A stretch of DNA of 64,000 nucleotides from SKVR01 sp046291875. GTDB lineage: Bacteria > Bacteroidota > Bacteroidia > Bacteroidales > UBA7960. Where the stretch lies: contig JBKBSF010000021.1 in assembly GCA_046291875.1 (NCBI GenBank), forward strand, positions 12,443-76,442, given 5' to 3'. Made by a program: the position numbers and the translations under genes. Below the pieces are notes generated by a model. That model did no database searches. It was not told where the DNA came from and was given only the letters and a program-made list of their open reading frames with translations. Shown here in pieces: positions 1-9,192 of this stretch (positions are counted from its first letter, which is position 1; every line of letters begins with the position of its first letter).

Positions 1-1
1 C

Positions 2-118
2 GATATCAAGGGTAATCCCGATCGTAAGCTTACGGAGTATTTCCTTATTGGCACCTTACTAAGTATAGGCCTGGCAATGGTTACCGGGCTTGTCATGAAC
101 TTTCTTCTGGAGTTTTAA
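2..118 (+). CDS. C-terminal end of a membrane protein (partial)
   Basis: Frame 2 is open from the window edge to a TAA at 116-118 and gives 38 residues. A polar start (DIKGNPDRKLTEYF) is followed by a hydrophobic stretch of about 20 residues that would form one membrane span, ending in FLLEF. The start lies outside the window, so the family cannot be named. The composition resembles the last transmembrane helix of a small integral membrane protein. The gene is convergent with the LytTR regulator, with about 70 bp between their stops. That it is a real gene is an inference from the open frame and the membrane-like composition. Confidence 0.45.
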   Translation, partial: DIKGNPDRKLTEYFLIGTLLSIGLAMVTGLVMNFLLEF

Positions 119-186
119 CCTTTCACAAAAAGGCTGCAGGATGCCAGTTCTCTTTTCGGGCGAGACAATGCATTCTATATGTTTTC

Positions 187-951
187 TTACCCATTCAGCC
201 ACTTCTTGAACTCTGCAGCCCGGTCAATGCTCACAATGGTTTCCATCTCATCATCGGCTTTGGGGTTGAGTTCCAGCTTCACCCTGCTGCGCGACCAGGC
301 CACCATGTTTTTGATGGCATCCACATGCACAATGTATTTGCGGTTGATGCGGAAAAAGTGGGCAGGATTGATCATATGCTCCAGCTTGTCGAGGGTAAAC
401 TCCAGCGGATAGGTGTGGTTGCTGAAGGTGCGCAGATAAACCCCACGCTCCAGTGCAAAAAAATAAGCCACTTCCGGGGCTTCCACCTTACGGATCTTGT
501 CGCCGATCTGAATGAGAAATCGTTTTCTGTATTCGGGTTCTTTGCCCTGGATGGTGGCCAGTAATGCCTCAAAATCGATGGTAAAAGCCGATTTAAGGGA
601 ATGGTATTTCCTGAGGCTTTCAGCAAGATCACTCTGCCGGATGGGTTTCAGCAGGTAGGCAATACTGTTGAGTTGAAATGCCTTAATGGCATACTGATCG
701 TAAGCCGTTGTAAATATAATGGGGGTATTCACTGCTACTTGTTCGAAAATACTGAAGCTGATTCCGTCTGACAGTTGAATATCAAGAAAAATCAGATCGG
801 GGGTATGTTGCATAAGCCACCGGGCCGACTCGGTTATGGATCCCGTTTTGGCCATCACGCGGATGGAAGGATCAATCTCTGCAAGCATTTGCTCCAGCTT
901 ATCAGCTGCCAGGCTTTCATCTTCAACGATCAGTACGTTCATCACTTTCAA
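187..951 (-). CDS. LytTR-family response regulator
   Basis: This 254-residue protein has a receiver domain (about residues 4-120) followed by a LytTR DNA-binding domain (about 150-254). The receiver shows the acidic pocket E10/D11, the phosphoacceptor D57 in LIFLDIQL and K102 in LLKPI. LytTR domains bind direct repeats in promoters through beta-strand contacts. The gene overlaps the end of the sensor kinase by 29 bp, so the two are translationally coupled and form a cognate LytS/LytR-type pair. A second ATG three codons downstream (942) begins right before NVLIVEDE and could equally be the start. No target is evident from the sequence. Confidence 0.93.
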   Translation of the reverse strand: MKVMNVLIVEDESLAADKLEQMLAEIDPSIRVMAKTGSITESARWLMQHTPDLIFLDIQLSDGISFSIFEQVAVNTPIIFTTAYDQYAIKAFQLNSIAYLLKPIRQSDLAESLRKYHSLKSAFTIDFEALLATIQGKEPEYRKRFLIQIGDKIRKVEAPEVAYFFALERGVYLRTFSNHTYPLEFTLDKLEHMINPAHFFRINRKYIVHVDAIKNMVAWSRSRVKLELNPKADDEMETIVSIDRAAEFKKWLNG

Positions 952-3052
952 TGTTTATGAGTGGAAGGGTAGCTACATAGTGGTTGTTCTCAATGGCAAA
1001 TACCGGTGTAAGGTCGCTGATAAGGGCATACCGTTTCACCAGGTTTTTCAGCCCCAACCCGGTAGATACCCCTTTTGATATTTTGGGCTGGAGCCTGTTT
1101 CGCACCACAAGGGAATTATCGTGGGCAAAAATTTCAATCTGCAGGGGTTTGGCTTCGTTTACAATATTGTGCTTAAGGGCATTTTCGAGCACTACCTGCA
1201 AGGAAAGAGGCGGCAGCACCCGATCCAGAATTCCGGCGGGTATGTTTACCGACCAGGTAAGGTCTTCACCATGGCGCATTTGCTGCAGATAAAGGTAGGA
1301 GCGCATAAAATCCAGCTCCTTGTTAAGGGTAGAAACCGGCTGCTCCATGGTTTCGAGCACATAGCGGTAAATATGCGAAAACTCATCAATAAACAATTGC
1401 GCCTGCGATGCATCTTTGCTGATAAGCCCTGAAAGCACATTGAGACTGTTGAAAAGAAAGTGGGGATTAATCTGCTGCCTCAGAATATCGAATTGCGACT
1501 GGAGATTTTCCTTTTGCACCCTCAGCAACTGGTCGTTGGCCGTCATCAACTCATGGGTGCGTTCAGCAACCATTTGCTCCAGGTTGTTGTTCAACATTTC
1601 CAGATCCTGCTTCGCCTTCAGTAAACCTATTTCATACTTTTTACGCTCCGAAATGTCTATAATAAAACCCCTTCTACCAGCCACCTGCCCATTTCGAAAG
1701 ATAGGAGAACCATAAATAAGCACCGGGCAGTGTGATCCATCAGGCCTTTTTACAGTGTATTCATTGGGGCTCACGATAACCGACTGGTTTGATTTTTTAA
1801 TGTTCTCGATCACTCGTGGAACATCTTCCTTTACCATATAATCCAGTGCTGATAGTTTCTGCGGTGAGTTTTCATGGATCTTAATGCCAAAAAACTCTTC
1901 TCCGGCCCGGTTCACAAACAATATATTCCCCTCAATATCAAGCTCGAAAATGGGTTGAGGCAAAAAGTCCATCAATTCTTTGTATTTCCGGTCACTTTCC
2001 CGGGCTGCTATCTCGGCTTCTTTTCTATTGGTTACATCTACTATGATACCGTCAAGGTATACCAGTGCACCATGTTCAGAAAAGATCCCCTGTCCGCTTT
2101 CCATTACCCAAACCACATTCCCGTTTCGATGTACAATCCTGTACTCCATTTCATAATGTGTGCGGGCGGCAATGCTGTCTTCGATGATTTCACTTACTTT
2201 TTGTGCATCATCCGGATGCACAATAGAAGCATAGGTTCGGATGCTGTTATCCTTAAAATCAGAGGGGGGATAACCGGTAATATCTCCAATCTGGTCGCTG
2301 ATATACTCCATGGTAAAAGCGTCATCGAGCCGGCAACGATACACAGCCCCCATTAAATGCGACAACAGGGAGTGCAACTGCTCGCGGCTTTCGTGCAACT
2401 GGCGTGCAACCTCTTCCCTTTTTCGAATCTCTTCATTCAGGCTCTGGTTCAGCGCCTTCTCCTCTTCCATCATTTGCAGGGTAAGCAGGCTTCTCTCCTC
2501 TTCGAGCCTGGCGCGTTGCTGCAGCAAGGCCTTTTCGGCCTCCTCTTTCACAAGCCGGTTTTCCAGCTCCATCTCCTTCACCTTGGCATCCACATTTTCC
2601 TTAAACCAAATCCTTGCCTCCAGGATGATCATCAGAAAAAGACTTAGCACAATCAGATAATAGGCATTGTTTATAACGATTTGAAGACTGACCTCAAGGT
2701 TGAAAATAATTCTGGCAGGCAATAGAATTAGCGGTGTAATAATGGCTCCACTCAACAAGGAAAATGGAAACTGTATAAGAAACCGCTTTACAGGATGTAG
2801 CTTCCAGGTGTACCTGCCATTGAGAAAATGAATGAGCGCCACACTTGGGTATGCCAGCATGTACCCGGCCATGAACGAAAGCACCACCCCCCTTAACATC
2901 CGAGTGCCCAGCAACAAAGGATCGGTTAAAAGGTCGGGGCGAAAAAAAAACATCTGAGAAATAATGATAAACTGAAGAACCATAGCCAGTCCCAGCAATA
3001 TTTTCACCAAGCCCGAATGCGACAACAGTTTTTGAGAGTCTTTAAATTTCAT
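923..3052 (-). CDS. Membrane sensor histidine kinase with two PAS domains (LytS/His_kinase type)
   Basis: From the ATG at 3052 the protein has 709 residues; an upstream ATG at 3097 would add 15. About four membrane helices fill residues 15-150, then a charged coiled coil (about 150-225), a PAS domain (about 225-345), a second PAS domain (about 350-480) and a short coiled coil. The His_kinase domain carries the phosphoacceptor His at about 531 in QQINPHFLFNSLN, and the ATPase domain shows an N-box (LENALKHN) and a G-box (GLGLKNL). This architecture is known to pair with LytTR regulators, and one overlaps its 3' end. A possible -7 box TAAATTTG lies on the minus strand at 3106-3113. The PAS ligands are unknown. 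Confidence 0.92.
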   Translation of the reverse strand: MKFKDSQKLLSHSGLVKILLGLAMVLQFIIISQMFFFRPDLLTDPLLLGTRMLRGVVLSFMAGYMLAYPSVALIHFLNGRYTWKLHPVKRFLIQFPFSLLSGAIITPLILLPARIIFNLEVSLQIVINNAYYLIVLSLFLMIILEARIWFKENVDAKVKEMELENRLVKEEAEKALLQQRARLEEERSLLTLQMMEEEKALNQSLNEEIRKREEVARQLHESREQLHSLLSHLMGAVYRCRLDDAFTMEYISDQIGDITGYPPSDFKDNSIRTYASIVHPDDAQKVSEIIEDSIAARTHYEMEYRIVHRNGNVVWVMESGQGIFSEHGALVYLDGIIVDVTNRKEAEIAARESDRKYKELMDFLPQPIFELDIEGNILFVNRAGEEFFGIKIHENSPQKLSALDYMVKEDVPRVIENIKKSNQSVIVSPNEYTVKRPDGSHCPVLIYGSPIFRNGQVAGRRGFIIDISERKKYEIGLLKAKQDLEMLNNNLEQMVAERTHELMTANDQLLRVQKENLQSQFDILRQQINPHFLFNSLNVLSGLISKDASQAQLFIDEFSHIYRYVLETMEQPVSTLNKELDFMRSYLYLQQMRHGEDLTWSVNIPAGILDRVLPPLSLQVVLENALKHNIVNEAKPLQIEIFAHDNSLVVRNRLQPKISKGVSTGLGLKNLVKRYALISDLTPVFAIENNHYVATLPLINIESDERTDR

Positions 3053-3105
3053 GGTCGGAATTTTTCTCGGGGAAGTTCTTTTGCAGAGCATCCCCAAACG
3101 GATTT

Positions 3106-3139
3106 CAAATTTAGGTCAGAAAGAGATTACCATCACAAA
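3106..3139 (-). promoter_or_regulatory. Possible promoter of the sensor kinase/response regulator operon
   Basis: On the minus strand TAAATTTG (3106-3113) fits the Bacteroidota -7 consensus TAnnTTTG, and a TTTG (3136-3139) lies 22 bp upstream where a -33 element could sit. It would give a leader of about 50 nt before the ATG at 3052. The -33 spacing is slightly long and the site has no other support. Confidence 0.35.
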
Positions 3140-3522
3140 AAGCATCTTGTTTATTGCTGATAATTCTGTGGTTTCGCTGCCAGTCTTTCAAAAAGACACT
3201 TTGCCGGCGAAACCGCAGAAAATACAATCATCCAGATCGATGAGCATCCCGCTGGACACCTCAGGGAGTTCTGGCAATCCCAATACCTGGTGAGCGGTAG
3301 TTCAAGCTCACATTGCGAGTAGATCCGGCAATGGTAAGGTCGCAGTTAAGAGCCTGACAAAACAAAGGTAGGGTAAAGCACCTGCCTTAAAAACTCAAAG
3401 AGGATAAAGGTGCAGAAGAGAGGATTGAATCTGCCGATGACTAGCATGAATGTGCAAATTGCTTCAAACAGATCAGCCCATTTTGAAGGCCCATGAGCAA
3501 ACCAAAGGACTTAGCACTGGAA
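3140..3522. other. Intergenic stretch without recognisable content
   Basis: No open frame on either strand has protein-like composition, and no tRNA-like fold, terminator or repeat shared with the rest of the window was seen. It separates the 3' end of the acyltransferase-like gene from the promoter of the kinase operon. Confidence 0.5.
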
Positions 3523-4311
3523 CTATTCCTGAAGCAATTCAGCTCTTTCGATACACTGTGTAAGCTGCTTAACAAAGCGTGCCATGGGGGCGCCATCTAC
3601 GGCTTCATGATCTAGCAGCAGGGTAAGATTGAGCATTTGCCGGATTTGCACCTCACCATCCACTACCACTGCCTTGGAAATCACGGATCCGATACCCAGG
3701 GAGAGCGGGTGTACAGAGCGATGAATAAACCATCCGTTGATACTGGCCGTTGCGCCCAGCGCACTTACCACCACATTGCCCATTTGCCGGTGAGCAAAAT
3801 GGGGGCTAGCAAGCATAAACCGCCATACCATCCGACGCAAAAACCCGGGTAGCAAATCATACAAACGTTCATGCCATGCGGCTTCTTTCCCCAACACCTT
3901 CTGAGGTTGGGAGTAGCTTTTGGCCTGGTCTATTTCGGCGCTGATGACTTCCGGACTTTTTGTTTGTGCCCGCCTCACTACCATTGGCAAAGGCACCTTC
4001 TGTCCGTGCAGGTCGCGTTCCACCAGCATCGACACATGGATATCTTCAAACACCACCAATCTGCGTTTCCCTTTGCGGAAAGCTGCCACCTGCGGGTGCT
4101 GTGCTACCGTATGTGCAATACTGGCCACCAGCCAACCGCTGAAAGAAACTTTCCGGCCTGAACGCCTCAACTGCTGCAACTGTTTGCGTGCATGTGTAAC
4201 GTCCATTTCCAGCAATGCAACTACATGATGCTTTGCAAGGCCCATGGCAAACACATCGAAAGTGGCAAGGCGCGAGGAAGGAATACTGTGAGTTTTGTAA
4301 GACTTTTCCAT
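3523..4311 (-). CDS. Stand-alone 2-oxoacid dehydrogenase E2-like acyltransferase
   Basis: The 262-residue protein (ATG at 4311; a TTG at 4332 would add seven residues) matches the catalytic domain of dihydrolipoyl acyltransferases and chloramphenicol acetyltransferase. Near the C-terminus, LLDHEAVDGAPMARF corresponds to the active-site DHRxxDG motif, with the catalytic His and Asp kept and the Arg replaced by Glu. The lipoyl and peripheral-subunit-binding domains normally found at the N-terminus are absent, and no E1 or E3 gene lies nearby. It is therefore unlikely to be part of a classical dehydrogenase complex. A free acyl-CoA-dependent acyltransferase is more likely, but its substrate cannot be read from the sequence. 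Confidence 0.82.
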   Translation of the reverse strand: MEKSYKTHSIPSSRLATFDVFAMGLAKHHVVALLEMDVTHARKQLQQLRRSGRKVSFSGWLVASIAHTVAQHPQVAAFRKGKRRLVVFEDIHVSMLVERDLHGQKVPLPMVVRRAQTKSPEVISAEIDQAKSYSQPQKVLGKEAAWHERLYDLLPGFLRRMVWRFMLASPHFAHRQMGNVVVSALGATASINGWFIHRSVHPLSLGIGSVISKAVVVDGEVQIRQMLNLTLLLDHEAVDGAPMARFVKQLTQCIERAELLQE

Positions 4312-4577
4312 AGCAGAAGTTTCAGAAACCAAAAGAAGGAGATGCTAAGCTAGCGATAAATGCTAAATATTTTGCATAAAGAATTGATCTGGTCTATTCA
4401 GCAAAACCGGGCGGTCCAACAATTTCCAGAACAGAAATCCTGCAGATATTAAAAACAGGTTTGCCAACTTCCGTCATCAGCTTGACACTACCCCTAAAAT
4501 CAACCCTGTAAGGAGAAACAACATCCTGTTGCTCATTTGCTATGTGTTTTCACAATCGCTTTTTCTGTATTGCAAGA

Positions 4578-6980
4578 TCACTCTACCTTCAACCCCTCCA
4601 CCGGGTTCTGCATCAGTTCTGTGTAGCTCTGCGAAATGATAACCAAAGCTGTAATGAGCGCGGAAGCCAACCCGGCGATGATGAAATAATGCAAAGAGAT
4701 CGTTATCCTGTAAGCAAAATTATCGAGCCAGATGCCGGCAGCATACCACGCCAGTGGCCAGGCAATCAGGTTGGCCAGCAATACCCATTTCATCATGCTG
4801 CCAAGCAATACACCCATAATCTGCGAATAACTCGCTCCCAAAACTTTACGAATACCAATTTCTTTTTTGCGTGCCAGCATCAGATAGCTGGTAAGCCCGG
4901 TAAGTCCTATCAAACCGATAAGAATTGCCATCAGGGATGCCCAACTGATTATTTGAAAGATTTTCTCTTCCCTTACATACATTTCTCGCATAAGCTGATC
5001 CAACCAAATGCCCTCATCCACAAAAGCATCGTCGACGTTTCTTAGTACAGAGGTTATGGATTGCTGCATCTGCGAAAGATTATCTCCTTCCACTTTTATG
5101 GCTATTCGCTGAAAATCAGCCAGAAAACGCGTAAAAACCAAAGGCTTTATGGGAGAATGCCTTGACTCGAAATGAAAATCCTGCACCACACCAATAATTT
5201 TCCCGGGAAAAGAATGAAGAATAACCTCCTGGCCTACAGGGTTTTCAAATCCCAACCTTTTTGCCGCAGTTTCATTAATAACAAACTTAAAATCTGAGGT
5301 CTGCACTTTATCCTCCAGCCATTGCCCCTGTATCAGGTCAATACCAAACAAGCCCAGGTAATCACCACTGGGCTCAAAGCATACGGCTGATATATCCGCA
5401 TCGGGGCTGTGTTCTTTTCCACGAAGTGCCAACCCAAAGCTATAGAAACCGGGCATTCCGTTGTTTGCTACCACATTGCTCACCTGTGGCAGCATGAGTA
5501 GTTCCTCTTTCGCTGAAGCAAAGGAGTTTTTCAGCCCGGGGGTAATATTGCGAAACACAAGAATATTCTCAGAGTTGAACCCCTTTTTTTCATTATTCAT
5601 GTATTGGATTTGGTCGTGCACAATCCAAACTGACACCATCAGAAAAACAGAGATAGTAAACTGAAAAACAACCAGGGTAATGCGCAACCAGGGTTTTTTG
5701 CCTCCCGAAAAGAATTTTCCCTTCAGCACAGTGGAAGGCTCATACCTTGAAAAGTGATATGCAGGGTAAAGACCTGCTGCCAGGCCAACGCCAAAGGAAA
5801 ACAACAATAAGAAAAGAACCAGATTAGGGGAGAATAAAGATGCCAGTGTCATCCTTTGCCCCAAAAGGCTTGAAAAAACTGGCAGGGTAATCTCAATGGC
5901 AAATAAAGCAATTAAAACAGCCACAAAGGTTATCAGAACCGACTCCCCGATATAATGAGAGATAAGATGAAAACGATTGCTCCCCAGAACTTTTTTGATG
6001 CCTGCTTCCACCAACCTTTTTTCGGATCGTGCCGTGCAGAGATTAATAAAGTTGGCAATGGCGATGGCAATGATAAACGCAGCCAGGATAATAAACACCC
6101 ATATGGTTTGCTTGTTTCCCTGAGGGCTGATATCATCAACCATGACTGGCCCCAAATGGATATCTTTCAGGCTTTGCATTCCTATTCGGATTTTCGTTCC
6201 AATGGAATGGGTCTTCAGGGCTTCTGAAACCATTTCGCTTGCACGTAGGGTAATTTTCTCATGCAAATCCTCTGTTGCAGGGCTGCGGAGGAGTAAATAT
6301 GTGGAAAATATATGCGACTCCATGGTGAAGTAAACCTTATCCACTGCATCAATCGGAGCCAGTAAATCAAACTGCAAATGCGTGTTGGAGGGAGGGTCTT
6401 TGATGACCGCCCGCACATGAAAGCGGGCAATGGTTTGGTTCATCTGACCCGTTGACAGATTAACTTCCGAAAGGCTTATATCGACCGGTTGGTTGAGCGC
6501 ATCTCCTTCGGGGAAAAGCTTCTGCGCCAGGGCTTCCGTTAATACAAGAGAGGTGGGGTGAGCAAGGGCTGAGCCCGGATCTCCTGCCAGAAAATAAAAA
6601 TCAAAGAAATCAAAAAAGGTGGTGTCAACCATCAGCATATCCAGATTCTGAAATTGCTTGTCTTCATATCTGAGAGATGTGTTCTGTTGCGCTATCCTTG
6701 TGTAGGCTACTATTTCGGGTATTTCCTCAGCTAAAGCCGGGCCGATAGCCGGAGAGCTGAACGGAGTCTGACCGCCATCTTGTCCTTCCACCTTTGTATA
6801 CAACCGATAAATATTATCTGCCCTGGCATACATGCTTTCAAAACTGTATTCATGCATAACAAACAAATACAGCAGAATGGCCGCGGCGATACCCATAGAC
6901 AAACCCAGCAAGTTGATCAGGGTAATTTTTGCCTCACTCCTCCAGTTGCGAAGGGTAAGGATAAAAAAGTATTTTATCAT
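4578..6980 (-). CDS. FtsX/MacB-type ABC transporter permease 1
   Basis: The 800-residue protein has the duplicated layout of Bacteroidota FtsX-like permeases: an N-terminal helix (about 20-42) preceded by the hallmark LTLRNWRSEAKITLINLLGL, a large periplasmic MacB_PCD domain, a central FtsX module (about 290-430), a second periplasmic domain, and a C-terminal FtsX module with the cytoplasmic motif KKEIGIRKVLGAS. Such proteins couple a cytoplasmic ATPase to mechanotransmission or export across the envelope. No MacB-like ATPase gene lies nearby, so the partner must be encoded elsewhere. The gene stands alone. A strong inverted repeat lies in its upstream region (7032-7066). Confidence 0.9.
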   Translation of the reverse strand: MIKYFFILTLRNWRSEAKITLINLLGLSMGIAAAILLYLFVMHEYSFESMYARADNIYRLYTKVEGQDGGQTPFSSPAIGPALAEEIPEIVAYTRIAQQNTSLRYEDKQFQNLDMLMVDTTFFDFFDFYFLAGDPGSALAHPTSLVLTEALAQKLFPEGDALNQPVDISLSEVNLSTGQMNQTIARFHVRAVIKDPPSNTHLQFDLLAPIDAVDKVYFTMESHIFSTYLLLRSPATEDLHEKITLRASEMVSEALKTHSIGTKIRIGMQSLKDIHLGPVMVDDISPQGNKQTIWVFIILAAFIIAIAIANFINLCTARSEKRLVEAGIKKVLGSNRFHLISHYIGESVLITFVAVLIALFAIEITLPVFSSLLGQRMTLASLFSPNLVLFLLLFSFGVGLAAGLYPAYHFSRYEPSTVLKGKFFSGGKKPWLRITLVVFQFTISVFLMVSVWIVHDQIQYMNNEKKGFNSENILVFRNITPGLKNSFASAKEELLMLPQVSNVVANNGMPGFYSFGLALRGKEHSPDADISAVCFEPSGDYLGLFGIDLIQGQWLEDKVQTSDFKFVINETAAKRLGFENPVGQEVILHSFPGKIIGVVQDFHFESRHSPIKPLVFTRFLADFQRIAIKVEGDNLSQMQQSITSVLRNVDDAFVDEGIWLDQLMREMYVREEKIFQIISWASLMAILIGLIGLTGLTSYLMLARKKEIGIRKVLGASYSQIMGVLLGSMMKWVLLANLIAWPLAWYAAGIWLDNFAYRITISLHYFIIAGLASALITALVIISQSYTELMQNPVEGLKVE

Positions 6981-7031
6981 TATGTGATCTTTAGATTGAA
7001 AATCCCCAACTTTCCTTTAAAAGGTTATTTG

Positions 7032-7066
7032 CTGCTCAACCCATAGAATTTGGGGTTAATGAGCAG
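7032..7066. repeat. Imperfect inverted repeat upstream of FtsX permease 1
   Basis: CTGCTCAACCC (7032-7042) and GGGGTTAATGAGCAG (7052-7066) can pair into a stem of about 11 bp with small bulges and a 9-nt loop. It lies 52-86 bp before the FtsX permease 1 start and about 110 bp after the stop of the upstream outer-membrane protein gene. No T-run follows on the minus strand, so a leader structure or a factor-binding site is as likely as a terminator. Confidence 0.5.
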
Positions 7067-7177
7067 ACCGCAAAGTCTGATTATGGACCCTTGACTTGTT
7101 TTCTATCGGATGTTCAAAAACAATATTTCAGCAATTCTTAATCACGTATCGTGAAATGGCTCTCTTTGGGAGCAGAT

Positions 7178-7807
7178 TTAAAACGTCCATCCCAGTAAAA
7201 TCTGAGGCACAAAAACGAAGGAATTTTTCACAAGGTCCCGTGTGGTATCGGCCTTCAGGCCGGGCCATATATTTTGCATCCAGAGGCCATGGGCAAACCC
7301 CGGCTGAAGATTAATATAAATATTTGGCGATAATGCCAGTTTGTACCCTGCTTTATACTCCACCCATAGCTCAAACCCTTTGTAGGTGAAGTTGTCTACA
7401 TGCGATTTAAAATGGTTGTAGGCGGGCCAGAGCTCCAGCTCAGCATTAAAACTGCGCCAAAAGTAATAGCGGTAGGAAAGCAGCAAAGTATAGGCATTGG
7501 CCTGACCCCTGGGCGATTTGTCCAGGTTATTCCAGTTTTGAAAAGCAGGACCAAAGCCCCATTCCGATTTTTCTGAAACCCTCACCGAAGCCTTTAGCAT
7601 ATAAATCCGGGCAGCAGGAAAAGTGAGACTCGTCTCCAACGACCATTTGGGAAGGTCTTGGGCCTGTGGAGATTGTTGTGCAAAGATATCCTGAGCAGAA
7701 GGGTGCAAATCTAAAACAGGGTTCTCTTCGGGGTTGGAGACAGAATTTTCTGCCCGCAACAGATGGCTTGAAAAAAGCAAAGCAATCGTAAGAATAAATA
7801 CTCTCAT
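7178..7807 (-). CDS. Putative outer-membrane beta-barrel protein
   Basis: The 209-residue protein begins with a signal peptide (MRVFILTIALLFSSHLLRAE). It continues with alternating aromatic and polar strands (for example YTLLLSYRYYFWRSFNAELEL) and ends in the aromatic LLGWTF, the usual C-terminal signature of an outer-membrane barrel. About eight strands could be formed, like small DUF3575-type barrels. It lies upstream of FtsX permease 1 on the same strand, about 200 bp away, so co-transcription is possible but not shown. The specific family is not recognised. Secretion and the barrel fold are inferred from the pattern. Confidence 0.7.
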   Translation of the reverse strand: MRVFILTIALLFSSHLLRAENSVSNPEENPVLDLHPSAQDIFAQQSPQAQDLPKWSLETSLTFPAARIYMLKASVRVSEKSEWGFGPAFQNWNNLDKSPRGQANAYTLLLSYRYYFWRSFNAELELWPAYNHFKSHVDNFTYKGFELWVEYKAGYKLALSPNIYINLQPGFAHGLWMQNIWPGLKADTTRDLVKNSFVFVPQILLGWTF

Positions 7808-8196
7808 GTCTTTTTTGTGGTTACATGTAATTGTGGTTAATCAATCAATGGTTAAGGTTTCGTATATCTCAACACCTTCTCTCACATCTTTTTTGTCATT
7901 TTTTCACCCATGCCATCATTCACTTATCCAGCTCATTGAGAAACCTTTAAACAACTCTTGCGCCATTCAAGGTAATCACCTGACATCAGGGCGATTAAAG
8001 ACAGAACTCCAAAATACTCGCTTTAAAAACTGTTCGGATATAAACATATTTGATTTCGTTTTCGGACAGTCTACCTTAAAAACATAACCCTTCAACAAAA
8101 TTCCGCCAACACCAACGACCATCTTTTTATGGTATCGTAGCAAGAATAAAAAACTGAGCCCTTCTGCAATGGCATGAACTGGCTATCAAGCATTAA
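7808..8196. other. Intergenic stretch, AT-rich, no gene seen
   Basis: This 389-bp gap contains the upstream region of the outer-membrane protein gene and the 3' flank of the ketosynthase cluster. No consensus -7 box was found on the minus strand and no protein-like frame was seen. Confidence 0.45.
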
Positions 8197-9192
8197 TCAA
8201 TACCTGAACAGCAACGCCCCGATAGAAAAACCTGCAGATGTGCCTATAAGCATGCATAGGTCTCCTCTTTTGATTTCATCCTTCATAATGGTATCATGAA
8301 GCAACAGCGGAATGGAAGCAGCTATACAGTTTCCATGGGTGGCAATATTTTCTTTTACCTGGTCCTGGCTCAGATGAAACATCTTTCTGAACAGGCTAAG
8401 CCCTGCTTTTGAAGCCTGGTGAGGCACAATCACATCCACATCGGCAAGGGAAACGGACAAATCGCTGCATACAAAATCCATGAAATCAGGCAGTTTTCGG
8501 GCAGCGAGCTTAAGCACTTTCATGCCATTCATATCAAAAGAATGCAGTTTCTCATCGTAAGGGTAATCTCTGAAAAAATGCACTGCACCCCCACCTCTTA
8601 TGATGGTATGGTATACGCCTTCAGAATAGGTTTTAAAATATGCCTTATAAAAAGCAGAGGGGCTGCTGTCATCGAAAGCCAGAATAAAAGCTGAAGCTCC
8701 ATCGCCAAACAATGTGAGGGTTTCCAGGTTATGGGTATTCAAACCTTTGGAGGCAATTTCGGCGCTCACAATCACAATCCTTTTGTACTGGTCTCCATCG
8801 AGCATTTTGGCAGCGATCTCGAAGGCAGATACAAAACTCAAACAGGTTGTATCGACATGAATTGCAGGTACATGGCAATGCAACCCTTCCCTGAGTTCAC
8901 TTTTTATGATACTGGACTGGCATGGCAAGGGATAATCGAAGCTTGCCCCTGCCGAGATGATCAGATCGATATCGCCCAAGCCCAGGTTTGCTTTTTCCAA
9001 AGCCTCCTCGATGGCCCTGGCACCCATGTATCCGATGGTTTCAAAACTTACATGGTGCCTGCTGATCACGCCCGAATGCAATTCTGCCCAACCCCTGGGC
9101 AGGCTGAACCTCACCTCCAGTTCCTCAGAGCTTACCTGCGCAGGCAGATATTGTCCCGAAGCTATTATTCTTATGGGTTTTTTACTCTTCAT
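8197..9192 (-). CDS. 3-oxoacyl-ACP synthase III-like ketosynthase (FabH/OleA fold)
   Basis: The 331-residue thiolase-fold enzyme keeps the full triad of the ketoacyl synthase III family: Cys117 (VDTTCLSF), His258 (IVPHQASKAG) and Asn288 (THGNCIAAS), with the C-terminal GTSAGFSIGALLFRY loop. It should catalyse decarboxylative or head-to-head Claisen condensation of acyl thioesters. It is the last gene of a four-gene minus-strand cluster, overlapping the upstream ligase gene by 4 bp (ATGA). No acyl carrier protein, KAS I/II or FabD gene is adjacent, so housekeeping fatty-acid initiation is unlikely. A role in a dedicated pathway together with the ligase, hydrolase and SDR is inferred. Confidence 0.9.
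   Translation of the reverse strand: MKSKKPIRIIASGQYLPAQVSSEELEVRFSLPRGWAELHSGVISRHHVSFETIGYMGARAIEEALEKANLGLGDIDLIISAGASFDYPLPCQSSIIKSELREGLHCHVPAIHVDTTCLSFVSAFEIAAKMLDGDQYKRIVIVSAEIASKGLNTHNLETLTLFGDGASAFILAFDDSSPSAFYKAYFKTYSEGVYHTIIRGGGAVHFFRDYPYDEKLHSFDMNGMKVLKLAARKLPDFMDFVCSDLSVSLADVDVIVPHQASKAGLSLFRKMFHLSQDQVKENIATHGNCIAASIPLLLHDTIMKDEIKRGDLCMLIGTSAGFSIGALLFRY

Noticed and set aside
7097..7126. Degenerate TGTnCR-type sites before FtsX permease 1
   Set aside because: Only half-sites are recognisable and the spacing (14 bp) differs from the other loci.
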